Under the pieces are notes generated by a model, which was given only the letters and a program-made list of their open reading frames with translations, was not told the DNA's origin and did not search any database. Positions 10,691 through 22,020 of a DNA stretch of 64,000 nucleotides are shown here, in pieces. How positions within the stretch are numbered: the stretch's first letter is position 1; each line of letters starts with the position of its first letter. The stretch comes from Vombatus ursinus (lineage: Eukaryota > Chordata > Mammalia > Diprotodontia > Vombatidae): the NCBI RefSeq assembly GCF_900497805.2, contig NW_020954585.1, forward strand, positions 40,431,527 to 40,495,526, written 5' to 3'. The position numbers and the translations under genes are program-made.

Positions 10691-11262
10691 GAAATTTGTA
10701 ATTAGGTTGCAAGGGAGATTTGGAAATAGTTTATAGACATTTTGAACCAGTTTGCAAATGGAACTGTTTGTTCAAATATAAGGACAGCTAGTGACCATCT
10801 GACTGTAAACTTGCTACTAGATCTTTATGGGATTGCCCAGTTCTTTGCTTTAATGACCTGTGTACAGATGTAGATCAATTTATTTAGGTGCAATTATGAA
10901 CATACTAAGAAGTAGCATGCATGTCAATAAAGTATAATTTATCCAAGGTCAGGAAGATGAATTCTATATCATGAGAATGTTTGATTAAATTTGACTTCAC
11001 TGGCCTAGTTCTGGGTTACCCCTTTGCTATCTGGCTCTCAGTTTCAATCAAGTCTTGGCTTCTCAGAAAGTAGCACAGCTATCAACTTTAAAGTCCTCAT
11101 ACCAGTCATCTGTGAACTAGATGCTGGGAAACAGGATACTTTGGCCTCTTTAATCTGAATGCCTTTTCTCTGAAGGGCTGCTTTTACATTTTCTCTCTTA
11201 CAACTGCCCTGAAATTCTATTTCCTTTCCTTCAGCAAAACTCTACATCAGAATCAGGTACCA
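10691..11262. other. Unassigned spacer
   Basis: AT-rich sequence without recognised repeats, long frames or structure. Confidence 0.4.
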
Positions 11263-11370
11263 CCTTATAAAAGTCCAACCCTCCTCATTTAACAGATGAG
11301 AAAACTGAGGCCCATAAATGTGAAGTGACTTGCTGAATTGATAACTAATTATGAAATTATAAAATGGAGG
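11263..11370 (-). repeat. MIR core, inverted
   Basis: cctcatttaacagatgagaa, actgaggcccataaatgtga and agtgacttgctgaa are the reversed MIR core. Confidence 0.7.
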
Positions 11371-11699
11371 TAGGCATGCCTGATTCTTTGGGTACTTACT
11401 CCAGACAGAGCATGATGGCAGCAGGAAGTGGAGTTGTAATCATACTTTAATAACCACAGAAGATGTAGGGGCAAATAGCACAAAAAGTACAGAGACAAGC
11501 AGCAAAAGGACAGCTAGCATGGGGACCAAGGATGAGTTGGTGAAGGAAGGCAGGTAGTATGAGAAAGAAGATGGGGAGGGAGAGAGGTACAGAGTATCAC
11601 TCACTTAACTACAGTTTAGAGTTGGGAGCACTGTGCAGCATGGACTGGATGGAGATGAAAGAGTGTTTGGGGAGCAGGAATTTAAGGTCTAATTTTTCC
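11371..11699. other. Unassigned, purine-rich
   Basis: G/A-rich sequence around 11500-11620; nothing assignable. Confidence 0.4.
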
Positions 11700-11840
11700 T
11701 CATTTCTAAAAAAAACATTTTTTATTTAAAGTTTTGAGTTCCAAATTCTATCCTTCCCTTCCTTTCCCCTCTCCCTCCCTGAGATGGTAAGCATGAGATC
11801 TCACTTTTATATGTTTTTTTTTAAACAGACTAACTCTTAT
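11700..11840 (-). mobile_element. L1 3' UTR fragment
   Basis: acattttttatttaaagttt, then gagttccaaattctatcctt, then C/T-rich ctccctccctgagatggtaa is the reversed L1 3' UTR, as in the clearer copies at 1608, 38687 and 53712. Confidence 0.7.
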
Positions 11841-14195
11841 CTGTGCCACCATGGGGTTAGTTCATTAACATATTCAAATCATTTCAAAATTATCAGTAAA
11901 ATTTTAAAGTTAACATGTCCATATCAGTTTAAAATTATCAGCAGCATTCCATGATCTACTGTCTGGAATTTGCCAGGGTTTTACATATCATAGGACCAAC
12001 AGGCTCTGATAGCAAAGTCTAGATGGCTTTTTCTGATTGAGCACATATTAGCAGGATATGACTTTTGGTTAATACATGATACTTTTTTCGTAAAGTATGC
12101 TTCTTTGATCTTTGGGACAATGTATATGTGACTTCCAGGTTCCCCTCGCAATCTTACTTCCTGCTATTGTTCCTTTATACTGGCTGCCTGCAAACTTACT
12201 GTACTGATTAGAAGGGAGTGGGTGGTCAGGAGGACCAGAACAAGATACAGTTTTGACACTCTTGCTTATGGTCACATGGGTAATAAGTTGTAGAACCAGA
12301 TCTGATACCAGATCTGTATCAGCTAAATCAATACAGCTAAATCAATATTTGGCATGTAGTCAATCCTTAATAAATGAATTTTTATTCCTTCTGACCAGTG
12401 TAACCCACTTCTTCTTGCCTTTTACCACAATTAATGTGAATTTTTGGCTACACAAATGCTTTTCCTGGAAGGGAGTTTCTCATGTTCTTTAGCCTCAGCA
12501 GATATGTCTTCACAAATTTTAGAATCAGATATAATGAACACAAATCTTGATCACAAACCTTTTCCTCTTTGACACCTTTTTTTTGGGGGGGGGGAACTTT
12601 TCCCCAAGAGAGCATTCCACATTTGTTCAGGAGCTTTCTTGACCTGACTAATTCAAATCACTCATGGCTATTATCAATCTCTCCTAGTTACTGGCCACGC
12701 CTTTCTGTTTTGTTTTGGGTTACTAGGTCCTCCTGGCTTCTAACGACCTGTTTGATTTTATTGCCTTTATGAGCCATGGCCCTAGATTGCTTACCAGTCT
12801 CCAGATCACTGGCTGCAATTTACCTAAAGGGCATAGTTACATCCCCAGGTATCACTTGTCTTCTGATTAGACACATATCCTTACTCAGGTTTTCCCAATC
12901 CTGATCTTTTGCTCGTTATCCAGACCACCCCTTTCCACTGTTCCAGAGATGACTAGGTATTTATTTGAAAATACAGTACTACTTTGGTTAATGAATCCAC
13001 AAGGAAGGAAACCATTTTATTACAAAGTTGATTCTATGTTGCTTTTTTTTTAAGGTAACAAATAAACTTCCAGGAAGTTGGTGGAGCAGCTTCTCTTAGC
13101 TAAATTTTCTCCTCTTCCACCCAAAATAATATCTGAAATAAAGGAAAACATCAATATTAAAAAGGCTAGCAGGTTGTGTCAAAAAAAAGAGATAATTTAA
13201 ATAATGATAAGGTACCCAAGTCCAGGTAAAAAAATACAATGCTTAGCTTATATAAGCTCTCCCTCTTCCCTGTCCTGCTTCATCTGAAGGTTTGGCGCTG
13301 CTTGCCTTCCTTGTACTTTATAGTGTTGGCCTCATGCAGAAAAAAAAGACTAGTTAGTTACTACAATGGTGTCTACAAGGGATGGAATGACAATATTTCT
13401 GTACCTTTAAGTGTTTGATTCTCAAGCAAGAAGAATTGGAAGTGAATTGTACAAGTAAATTGATACTAACTACTTTAGGAGAAGGAGATAAAAAAAAACA
13501 TAGCTCATATGTTGCAGGCTAAAATTAGTAGTATTAGTATTAGTAGCCACATGACAGAAATACTTCAGAATACATTTCTATTTGTGCTTGGTCTGTTGAA
13601 AGTGAACAAATTAAAACCCTAGGCAAAATTGTGAGCCCTTCCAAGTTTGCCTTCTGTGTCTTCAGACTGTTAAAGTCTTTGTATGCTATTGGAATCCATC
13701 ATGGTTTCCTGAGAAAGAGGAAGCTGAAGAAGGCTGAAATTGACCAGGGAAGAGAATCCTTCTGCTGAGCACCTGATCTACCTCAAGTATCTGTCATATG
13801 AAAAGGACATTGGGGGTTCTTGGGTAAGGGTACTCTTTAAATGCTGGGTTTATTAGAGAAAGGTTGAGATGCTTAAGAGGAGAAGGCAACAGTTGCTCAG
13901 TTTCACATAAGAGTAGAGCCTCAAGCCTCCCTAGGAGCTATCCTTGGTGCTGGCCTCAGATCCTGGTGCCGAAATTCCAATAACCTACTGCTAAGGTCCT
14001 TACTGCTACTTAATTGAGGCCTGCTTTGTCTATCAGCTCTTCTGTGAGCCTTAAGTATTTGGGACCCTTGCTCTGTGCAGACCCATAAATTCAAACCTTA
14101 CCTCTTGACTAAATCCTGCCTGACTGTAAAGCCTCACCTGCATCTCATTCTATCTGATTCTCTCCACAACCTGATCTGCCTCTTGAAGCAGAACA
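11841..14195. other. Long unassigned block
   Basis: About 2.3 kb without recognised transposons. It holds an L2/MIR-like tail scrap at 12350-12385, a T8-G10 mononucleotide junction at 12580-12596, and several A-runs. Open frames reach only about 80 codons and show no motif. Could hold unique host sequence or repeats too old to see. Confidence 0.4.
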
Positions 14196-14405
14196 CTTCC
14201 TTCCTTCCTTCCTTCCTTCCTTCCTTCCTTCCTTCCCTCCTTCCTTCCTTCCTTCCTTCCTTCCTTCCTTCCTTCCTTCCTTCCTTCCTTCCTTCCTTCC
14301 TTCCTTCCTTCCTTCCTTCCTTCCTTCCTTCCTTCCTTCCTTCNNNNNNNNNNTTCCTTCCTTCCTTCCTTCCTTCCTTCCTTCCTTCCTTCCTTCCTTC
14401 TTCCC
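14196..14405 (+). repeat. (TTCC)n tetranucleotide array containing an assembly gap
   Basis: A long TTCC array with one CTCC variant near 14233. The open frames across it (PSFLPS repeats on plus, GRKEG repeats on minus) are artefacts of the repeat. Confidence 0.97.
14344..14353. other. 10-N assembly gap
   Basis: Ten undetermined bases inside the TTCC array; the true array length is therefore unknown. Confidence 0.99.
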
Positions 14406-14602
14406 ACTCTCTCTCTGTCTGCCTGTCTGGTGAAACATTAGTACTCCCTCATACCTTATCTCTTTATCTCTCTCCCTAATATCAGTTACTTATGATTGTT
14501 GATCTGGTTATTAACACTTTGTTAATTAATGGTTGTTAACACTATTTCAATGTCTTTTATGTCTATTCCCATCTCTTCCACTACTGCCACTCATTCATAA
14601 AT

Positions 14603-14757
14603 TTATTACCTTTTTATTGGACTTTTGCTATAGTCTTTAACTGGTCTTCTTAGCCTAAAGGGGGATAAGCTAGCAGTGTGGAGGACAAATTGAACTAATA
14701 ACATGACTAAGAAGACCAGTCAAAGGCTATTGCAATAGACCAATAAAAAGGTAATAA
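14603..14757. repeat. Inverted duplication within the L2
   Basis: The arms 14603-14653 and 14707-14757 are reverse complements over 51 bp with only a handful of mismatches. The ends pair as ttattacctttttattgg with its complement and ctggtcttcttag with its complement, and 53 bp lies between. The right arm is L2 in antisense, so this is a local copy-and-invert event or two head-to-head fragments. Confidence 0.85.
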
Positions 14758-14769
14758 AGTTACGTTATT

Positions 14770-14770
<1 letters not shown>

Positions 14771-14809
<39 letters not shown>

Positions 14810-14812
14810 AAA
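14771..14812 (+). repeat. (AAC)n microsatellite
   Basis: About 13 AAC units directly after the inverted duplication. Confidence 0.95.
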
Positions 14813-15262
14813 CCTTTCACAAGATTCCCTAAGACCTAATGAATAAAGTTAAGATAACTCTTTTTGGCATTTAAGGCCCTTCATAATATATCCTTAATCT
14901 TTATTTTCTTATCTTTTTAACTATTGCCTACATGTATCAACCTGGATTACTTGATATACCTTGAACACATTCTGTGTTTCTCCAACTTAATGCCTTTGTT
15001 TATTCAGTTGCCATTATGTGAAATGCCTTTCCTCACCATTTCTGCCTGTCAAAATCTTACTCATATTTCAGCATCCATTTCAAATGATACTTCCTTCTTG
15101 AAGTCTTTCCTGATCTCCTTTATTTCTCCCTATCATTTTGTAGTTTTTAAATGATAGTTTTCTGCTTTGACTGTAGCCCTTCATGTACTTATTTTATCCT
15201 TGCTATTATAATGTAAGTTCTTTGAAGGTATTATGATGTTTCGGGAACTTATCATCTATTTC

Positions 15263-15570
15263 TTCCATCTGGCCATCTGGCCTATAATATATTCTATGAT
15301 GGTAACACTTATCCATTTTTTTATACTCACTGTAATCCTTTTTTTTTTGCCCTGCTTCTCACATGAAGTTCATGGATTTTCATATGGCATGTATGTATAT
15401 GTATATATAATATATACATTTTCATATGGCACATATGTATATATAATATAGTTACATATAAAAATACATCAAATATATGTGTACATAGATCTCTGTATGA
15501 AAATCCATCCATCCAACCATCCATACACACACACACACACCTGTATGATCTATGTATACACACATATCAA
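15263..15570. repeat. TA/TG-rich cryptic repeat with a short duplication
   Basis: The phrase ttttcatatggca occurs at about 15376 and 15418, each followed by a tatgtatat...aatata run, so a unit of about 42 bp is duplicated. A short (CA)n lies at 15524-15541, preceded by CCAT repeats. Confidence 0.7.
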
Positions 15571-16288
15571 TGCATGTATTAGGTTACTTCTTTTTCCTTT
15601 GTTATGAATTATATCCTGCAATCATTATATTCTAGTTAAATATATATATGAAGTTAAATTTATTTTCATATGTTATTATCTAATATTCACTTCATTGCTA
15701 AAATTCAGTGCTTTTGTAAGTGAATAGAATTTCTGTTCCTTTCCTCAGTAATTTTCTTCTTTAAATTATTGGAGACATCCAAAGTTATTTTTCTTTCTAT
15801 GACACATCAGTTGCTTTCTAAGACAGAGACTCCTTTGCATCCCCTTTTAGTAGTTAAAGATAGTATTTCCCTTTTTCTTTTCATTTTCATTTAAAAAGTT
15901 TTGATAATATCAGCAAATCTCGAGACAAAACCTTTTTGTTTGTCTGTCATTAATAGGTTGAAATCATACTTGAATAAGAGCTAGTCACCTATATATTTTT
16001 AGTCATGGAATCAAAAGCCAAATCCCATCCTCTGATATCATCTTTTCTGCCATTTGTTTAGTACACATAGCCTCTTTTCCAGATCTATAACTACAAACTT
16101 TTCACCTGGGAAGAAAGCAATTGAGCTTGTGTGGGGTTGAAATGTGAAGGTAGTGTACAGCATAGAGGATAATTCAACCACAACAGTGATCAATTTGGGA
16201 GACAAAGCTCAGATCTTGTTCCCAGGGAAATTCACTGGAACGTTTGTCAGCTCCTTAACTTCTCTCTATTTTTTCCCTTTTATTTGGT

Positions 16289-16292
<4 letters not shown>
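15571..16292. other. Unassigned AT-rich spacer
   Basis: No recognisable repeat, gene or structure. Confidence 0.4.

Positions 16293-16335
<43 letters not shown>
16293..16335 (+). repeat. (AC)n microsatellite
   Basis: About 21 perfect AC units. The flanking 134- and 110-codon frames owe their length to this stop-free repeat. Confidence 0.97.
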
Positions 16336-16338
<3 letters not shown>

Positions 16339-16734
16339 CATTTGTATACACACAGTAGAACACAGAAGATTCTATATGGAACTGTGAATCTCCATTTCAT
16401 ATTGTTTGTTCTAAATAAAAAGAAACATAATAAATTCAACACCTTACTTTCAAAACTGTTCTTGTGTGTGCTTCCTTTTGAAAAACTTGCTTCTGTTCTC
16501 TTCTGTACATTTTTTTTTTTACAATTCCCCTCCCCCCTTTGGAGATAGCTGTTGCTAATTCCTATTTCAAGTATTACTAAATCCTTGTGGAAAACCATTC
16601 TTTTTCCTTTGGGTTTTTTTCCTTTGCAGTTGTTGTGAAGTTAGATTTGCAATGACTTTTTATACTGGTTGGTGTTTTATTTTATTTGTTCATCTCTCCA
16701 TCTTTAGTTTCTCAAATGGGATTTCATGTCAGGG

Positions 16735-17210
16735 CCATACTCCGCCCCCGCTATATTTCTGGGGACATGGTAGGCCTTATTTCTTCTAATCCTGGGTCTT
16801 CTGGCTCCCTAGGTTGAACTGTTGTGGTTAAGCTTTCCTATTTTCCTTTTTTCCTATTCCTATTTCCTTTTTGATGTTTAGAGCACTGGATCCTCAGATA
16901 CAGTCAGAGGGCTCTTGTTGGTGTGTCAGGACAGTGTTAGGGACCTCTGTAACCCTAAGCCTGAGCTGCCCTGGTCTGAGCACAAAGGCATTTTGAAGGT
17001 AGTTGCCAGTTGCTGTTCCCTGTGGCTTCCAAGGTCCCCACCATAGGGCTTTATGAACGTTTAGGAGCTTTCTTAAGGGAGCCTTCTGCTGTTGCTGAGG
17101 CTGTGTATGTCCTGTCTCTGGCCATGCTCCACTTGCTGTGTGTAAGGATCCTTCTTTCCTATTGCCTGTAGGCTTCTGATTGACTTTTTATGCAGTTCTC
17201 AAATGGACTA
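16735..17210 (-). mobile_element. Possible L1/HAL1 5' UTR fragment
   Basis: GC-richer than its surroundings. The stretch at 17078-17140 (ctgctgttgctgaggctgtg, then ggccatgctccactt) parallels the HAL1 5' UTR at 7316-7410 (actgctgctgctg ... gcactccactctc). No ORF1 is recognisable next to it. Could instead be unique sequence. 16336-16734 is unassigned. Confidence 0.4.
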
Positions 17211-17221
17211 AGTCACTTAGA

Positions 17222-17720
17222 AGGGAACTTGTGATGTAGTGGGTAGAGTACTGGTCCTGCAGTCAGGAAGATATGAGTTTAACTCCTCCTTCAGACACTT
17301 AATAGATTATGACCCTGGGCAAGTCACTTAACCCCTATTTGCCTCAGTTTCCTCAACTGTAAAATGGGGTGGGTAGCATAGTGGATAGAGTGATGGACCA
17401 GGAAGATTCATCTTCCTGAGTTCAAAGCTGGCCTCATATACTTATTAGTTGTGTGACTCTGGGCAAGTCACTTAACCCTATTGGGCTCAGTTTCCTTAGA
17501 GCTGGAAAAGGAAATGGCAAATCACTCCGGTATCTTTGCTGAGAAAACCCCAAATGGAGTCACAAAGAGTCAGACAAGATTGAAAAATGATTGAATAACA
17601 ACAAAAAGGGGGATAATAATCTCACCTATTTTGTGGGATTATTGTGAAAATCAGATAATATTTGTAAAAGTACTTAGCATAATGCCTGGCACATAGTAGG
17701 TACATTATAAAATGCTCCTC
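17222..17720 (+). repeat. MIR-type SINE split by a younger SINE
   Basis: The 5' half (17222-17369: agtgggtagagtactggtcc, ccctgggcaagtcacttaac, cctcaactgtaaaatgggg) continues after the insert with gggataataatctcacctat and aatgcctggcacatagtagg to about 17720. Confidence 0.85.
17370..17606 (+). mobile_element. tRNA-type SINE with RTE-like tail, inserted in a MIR
   Basis: Blocks in order: gggtagcatagtggatagag, gagttcaaagctggcc, gtgactctgggcaagtcact, gaaaaggaaatggcaaatca, ctttgctgagaaaaccccaa, gagtcagacaagattgaaaa and an ACAAC tail. The interrupted MIR supplies near-identical flanks (aaaatgggg before, aaaaagggg after). The tail resembles the 3' end of BovB/RTE LINEs, which suggests RTE machinery moved it. 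Confidence 0.85.
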
Positions 17721-18039
17721 TCCTCTGCCCCCCCCAAAACAAAGGAAAAATGATTTTGCATTTCCCCCCTTACTATAGTCTCTCACTGGATTTTTTTTTT
17801 TTAGCTTTATTCATTTTGCTGGGAACTTTAGAGTTTTGCTGAAGCAGCATATGCAGGAGCTTGGAGGTCTACTTTCCATTTAGGTAGCACTTTTGGCCTT
17901 AATCTCAAGCCCTCAAATTTTGTGTTCTCCCCATCCCACAAGCCACATTCACTGGCAGTGGGACTTTGAGCAATCACTCAACCTCTCTGTTCTAGGTGTT
18001 TTTCTAACACAATTAGTTTCAGAAAATGGTAGACGATTT
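17721..18039. other. Unassigned spacer
   Basis: A poly-T run near 17790 and otherwise unrecognised sequence. Confidence 0.4.
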
Positions 18040-18255
18040 CCTTTCTTGGTAGTTCCCCACCTTTCCAATAAAAAGGAGAGAAGTGCATTTCCTTATGCCT
18101 TCTCTGGGGCCAAGAATAGTCATTATAACTGCACAGCATCCAGCTTCATTTATCCTATTTTCATTGCTATATTCATAGCCTTTGTGTATATCACTTTCCT
18201 GATTCTGCTTACCTCACTCTACATCAATGCAGTATTCCTACAAGTCTAATGTTTC
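18040..18255 (-). mobile_element. Old L1 3' end fragment
   Basis: agaagtgcatttccttatgc, cttctctggggccaagaata and ctgattctgcttacctcact match, in reverse, the second L1 3'-end type present at 57660-58105. Confidence 0.6.
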
Positions 18256-18267
18256 TTTGAATTCTCT

Positions 18268-18472
18268 TGGACAGTTAGGTGGTACAGTGGATAGAAGACA
18301 GGCCCAGAGTCTGAGATACTTGAGTTCAAAACCAGCCTCATAAACTTACTAGTTGTGTGACCCTGGGAAAGTCGTTTGACATCTGTTTATCTCAGTTTCC
18401 ACTTCTATAAAATGGGGATAATAGTAGCATCTACCTCCCAGAGTTGTTGTGAGGATCAAATGACCCTATGAT
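18268..18472 (+). repeat. tRNA/CORE-SINE (MIR-like)
   Basis: ttggacagttaggtggtaca, gagttcaaaaccagcctca, gtgtgaccctgggaaagtcg, cctcccagagttgttgtgag. A complete but diverged member. Confidence 0.85.
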
Positions 18473-18933
18473 CTGAATTCATACTAGATATAGATGGGCA
18501 CTGTGGATTAAAGGGATCTTCCCTCCTAAGTAATAAATGTATGTGTTTGGTTGGAAATTTTGAAAAACAATGCATTAGCTCAACAGAGTATTTTAAATCA
18601 TAGGAGTTTTAAATGTCATGGAAGGCAAGGACTGGGGGTTGGAGGTACAGGTATAAGAGGATAGGAGATAGTTTTGGTTAAGTATGGCCTTGTGTTGTCC
18701 CTTTAAGCATACAATATGGGAGACTACTTACTTTTTCTACATAGCAGCTCTGCCTAGATTATATGACCTTGACCTTATCATTATGGCATAGCAAAAGTAA
18801 TATATTTATTCTTCTCTGTAAGGAAATGGGTAGTGAAAACAACAACAACAACAACTAGTTGACCATTTTGAGCATTGAAGGATTGAATAATTCCACATGC
18901 TGCATTATTGTGGATGTAATATATAAGACAAGT
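18473..18933. other. Unassigned spacer
   Basis: Only an AAC microsatellite (18837-18855) stands out. Confidence 0.4.
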
Positions 18934-19480
18934 CAACAAGTATTTATTAAATGCTTACTCTGTGGCATTGTGCTCTGTGAGTGAAGCAGAATTGCAATAG
19001 CTCAAAAGAAATATAAGATGTGCAAATTTGGAGACATTTCTACTCCAAATGTTCATGTAGACTATTTGTGCCTGACTTGTCATAGAGCCTTCTGAGCTCA
19101 TATTGGTCTGGTCAGTCACAGTCTGACACACTGTACCTGACTCCATCATAATGATGTCATTTTGGTCCTCTTTGAGAATGAAGGACAGCCACTAATGTGC
19201 CAGACACTGTGCTAAGGGCTAGGAATACAAGCAGAAAGAAAGACAGCCCCTGCCCTCAAAGAGCTTATATTCTAATGGGGGGAAGGCACATAAGAAAAAA
19301 CTGAAAAGGTGGTGGTCATGGTAGAGAAAATCTGGAGAAGAATCAGGAGCACATCCTGGAGAGGAATATCTGGCTAGCCTGGGGAAAGGTTCTGAGAGGA
19401 GCCGTTCAATTAAAGGGAGAGGTCATGGGAGGAGAGGGTATTTATAATGTGTTAATTCCAGGGCTAGAATGAATTACCAG
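18934..19480 (-). repeat. Antisense L2 split by an RTE insertion
   Basis: The left piece (18934-18959, caagtatttattaaatgctt) and right piece (19194-19480, ctaatgtgccagacactgtgc, then ctgccctcaaagagcttata) are consecutive parts of a reversed L2 3' end. Confidence 0.8.
18960..19193 (+). mobile_element. RTE LINE 3' end, 5'-truncated
   Basis: In sense it reads as the RTE ORF end with a zinc-finger-like motif (NVHVDYLCLTCHRAF, stop, AHIGLVSHSQTHCT), then the 3' UTR gatgtcattttggtcctctt and tgagaatgaaggacag. It is the same lineage as the copy at 26533 but in the other orientation, and it sits inside the L2. One in-frame TGA is visible in the finger region. Confidence 0.85.
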
Positions 19481-19995
19481 GAATACAAGATTTCTGGGGC
19501 ATGGTAGAGAACTTCTGGAATGCAGCCTCAAGAAGAAGGAAATAGGAAGTTAAGGAATGAGGTATGCTCATTTGGAAAGCTTTAGTCATATCCAGCAGAG
19601 GGCAGTGGGACATAAGGAAATATTGTCTACAAAAGTCTCCTCTCTTTTTCTCATTTACTTCAATGGTAAAGCACTACACATTGAAAAGAAGAGATACAAT
19701 GATATCTCTCGTATTGGGGACAGGACCAATGCCTGTCTTTTAGGCTATTTTAATCTCTCTGTGTTTTATCAAGCTTTGATGGTATATAGTTATTATGTCG
19801 CCGGGTGAGGGGAGTGGAAGGAGGACACCTAACCTTCAGTGATCCAAATCCAATGAAATTCAAGTCATTTTATAAGAGATATCTACTGAATACAGTGAAT
19901 AGATATCATTATATCAGAAAAGGATATTGTTACATTTTGGGGAACAAAAACCAGTTCATATTTGGCTCTCCATGGTTCCTATCTTTTTCTCTGTT
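19481..19995. other. Unassigned spacer
   Basis: Frames of 83 and 66 codons (19557 and 19805) show no motif; no repeats recognised. Confidence 0.4.
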
Positions 19996-20430
19996 AGAAC
20001 TGTAGAATGGCAGATTTGGAAGAGATTCAAGAGATCTTCAAGTCCCAGGGCCCTCACTTTACACATCAGGAAAATGAAGCCCAGAGAAAGTCAGTGATGG
20101 CTTTCACTTTCTAGTCTAGTTTTCTTTCTGAATCTGATGGAACATATATGAACCTCCTTATTACTCTCAGATTTTGAAATCTCTATTTTTATTTAACAGT
20201 TTTAGCACAGTGCCTCACACATTACAGTAGTAGATGCTTAATAAATATTGACTGATTGATTTCATTTTACATAAGGGATTCTAATTCAAGGATCAAAGCA
20301 TTGTAGAGGACCTGAGTCTAATTACCTCATTTTGCAAAGGTAGAACCTGCTTTCCAGAGAGGAAAAGAACAATGAGTTAAGAGAGCCAAAATTATAACCT
20401 ATTTCCTAATTCCAAGCTAATCCAGTGTTG
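19996..20430. repeat. MIR fragments and an L2/MIR tail
   Basis: 19996-20100 is a reversed MIR core (tttacacatcaggaaaatga, agcccagagaaagtcagtga). 20180-20275 is a sense L2/MIR tail (agcacagtgcctcacacatt, gatgcttaataaatattgac). 20285-20430 is another very diverged reversed MIR (cattttgcaaaggtagaacc). Confidence 0.6.
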
Positions 20431-20948
20431 TTTATGATGTCTTTTGCTGCTACCTCTTAAATAACCAAACTTGTTAGGCTCTAATACAAAGAGTCCTGTG
20501 TCACTTAGTAAATCCCAAAATTAGGACCAGAAGGCATCTCCCTCCATAAAAAATCTATACAATTCATTGGCCTTTAGGCAGGATAGAAGACATTCCAGAA
20601 AAATGTTAGGTATTTGGTGTTTTAGGTGGTTGATATATAAGGCATTTAACTTAATAGCCCTTGAGAACAATGCTGAGCTGAAGTGGATAGATACAGAGTT
20701 TTCAGCAAACATTTGAGATGTTGAATGCACTTTCAGACAAGGTCATTATATTAGTTGTTTTCCTTAAATGTTTCAGTTTATTACAAGAGATCATTCACAA
20801 AGTGGAAATAATCTGTAAATATCTGAAGTGTAAATACAAAACATATCAATAACACTTTAAAAAGAAAAAAAACACAAGAGGAGTGACTCAAGGTTCTGTT
20901 TTTGTTCTCTTCTTGTCTATCTTTATTTTTTTTCTTCTTGTCTATCTT
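20431..20948. other. Unassigned spacer ending in a direct repeat
   Basis: tcttcttgtctatctt appears at about 20909 and again at about 20934, just before a SINE; the remainder is not recognised. Confidence 0.45.
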
Positions 20949-21180
20949 CAAAGGCAGCTAGGTGGTGCTGTAGTCAGGAAGACCTGAGTTCAAATTTGGC
21001 CTTAACTTTGTGATGCTGGACAAATCACTTAACTTCTGGCTGCCTCAGTTTTGTCATCTGTAAAATGGGAGTAATAATAACACCTACCTCCCAGAGTTGT
21101 TGTGAAGACCAAATGAGATGACATTTGCAAAATGCTTACCATAGTGTCTGGCACATTGTAGTTTTAATAAAAACATGTTC
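20949..21180 (+). repeat. tRNA/CORE-SINE (MIR-like)
   Basis: aaggcagctaggtggtgctg, aagacctgagttcaaatttg, ctgcctcagttttgtcatct, cctcccagagttgttgtgaa and tagtgtctggcacattgtag. The head matches the younger marsupial SINEs and the tail is MIR. Confidence 0.85.
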
Positions 21181-22020
21181 CCTTCCTTTCCTTTCTGTGT
21201 TGTTTAACATCCTTATCAATAACTTCAATAAAAGGCACGTTATCATATTTTCAGATGACAAAAAGCTGGGAGGAATGGCTTACAAAATGGACGTCAGATT
21301 TGGGATCTTAAAAAAAATCTCTATAGGCTAGGATGATGAATTGAATTTAGTAAATTGGAATTTAATAAAGATAAATCACAAGATCACAGAATCTCAGAGT
21401 TGGAAGGGACATTGGAAACTACCTAGTTCAACCCTAACTTGAATGAGAATTTCCTCTAAAACATTCCCAGCAATTGGTAGGATAAGTATAGCATTTATTT
21501 GAAATAGGTTGGCATGGTTTCCTTTTTAAGAGGCACAGAGAATGTCCTCAGGATTTGGTTGTATTGGAGACCTACAGATATAAAAATCCCAGCCTGTTGG
21601 GAGCTGGTGTCACTGACGTTTGGCAGTTTCCATTGCCTGGTGGAATGTCTTTCTGACCTAGTATTACTGTTTTGTTGAATATGGAGGAAAAGGACAGCAG
21701 TATCTACTTTGAATAGTTATGTCCTTTTAATTCTTTATCATAAACAATCATCCCCCTTCACCAACATTTTATGGTTCACAATTATTTCACTGCATTTTAA
21801 TCTTGAGCCTGAATCCTCATTGGATTGCCTTGAGTTAGGCCTGACTCAGAATATTTGGAGCTAGTTGGCATTACTGAATAGCAATGTTTTGTGATAAATG
21901 TTGTCGTAGAAGTAGAGGAATGATGATGTGGAAAAAAGGGAGTTTTGAGTTGGTACACTGTGGCTGCAGTGCTTTTAGGCAAATATGGGGAACTGTCTCA
22001 ATGGGAGGGTTCTGTTTTGA
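21181..22020. other. Unassigned, one dispersed-repeat-like phrase
   Basis: 21378-21440 (cacagaatctcagagttgga, agggacattggaaactacct) resembles a CR1/L3-type or MIR-type dispersed repeat, but I cannot place it. The rest is unassigned. Confidence 0.4.

Larger units (their letters stand above)
14594..15262 (+). repeat. L2-type LINE fragment, interrupted
   Basis: Sense L2 words appear at 14611-14650 (ttggacttttgctatagtct and aactggtcttctt) and again at 14838-15262 (tttttggcatttaaggccct, tgtgaaatgcctttcctcac, cttgaagtctttcctgatct, attataatgtaagttctttg). Between them lie an inverted copy of the first part and an AAC microsatellite. Diverged; no reading frame. Confidence 0.75.

Noticed and set aside
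14075-14479. 134-codon plus frame and 97/85-codon minus frames
   Set aside because: They translate the TTCC array and even pass through the N gap.
16144-16598. 134- and 110-codon frames on opposite strands
   Set aside because: Their length depends on the stop-free AC microsatellite.
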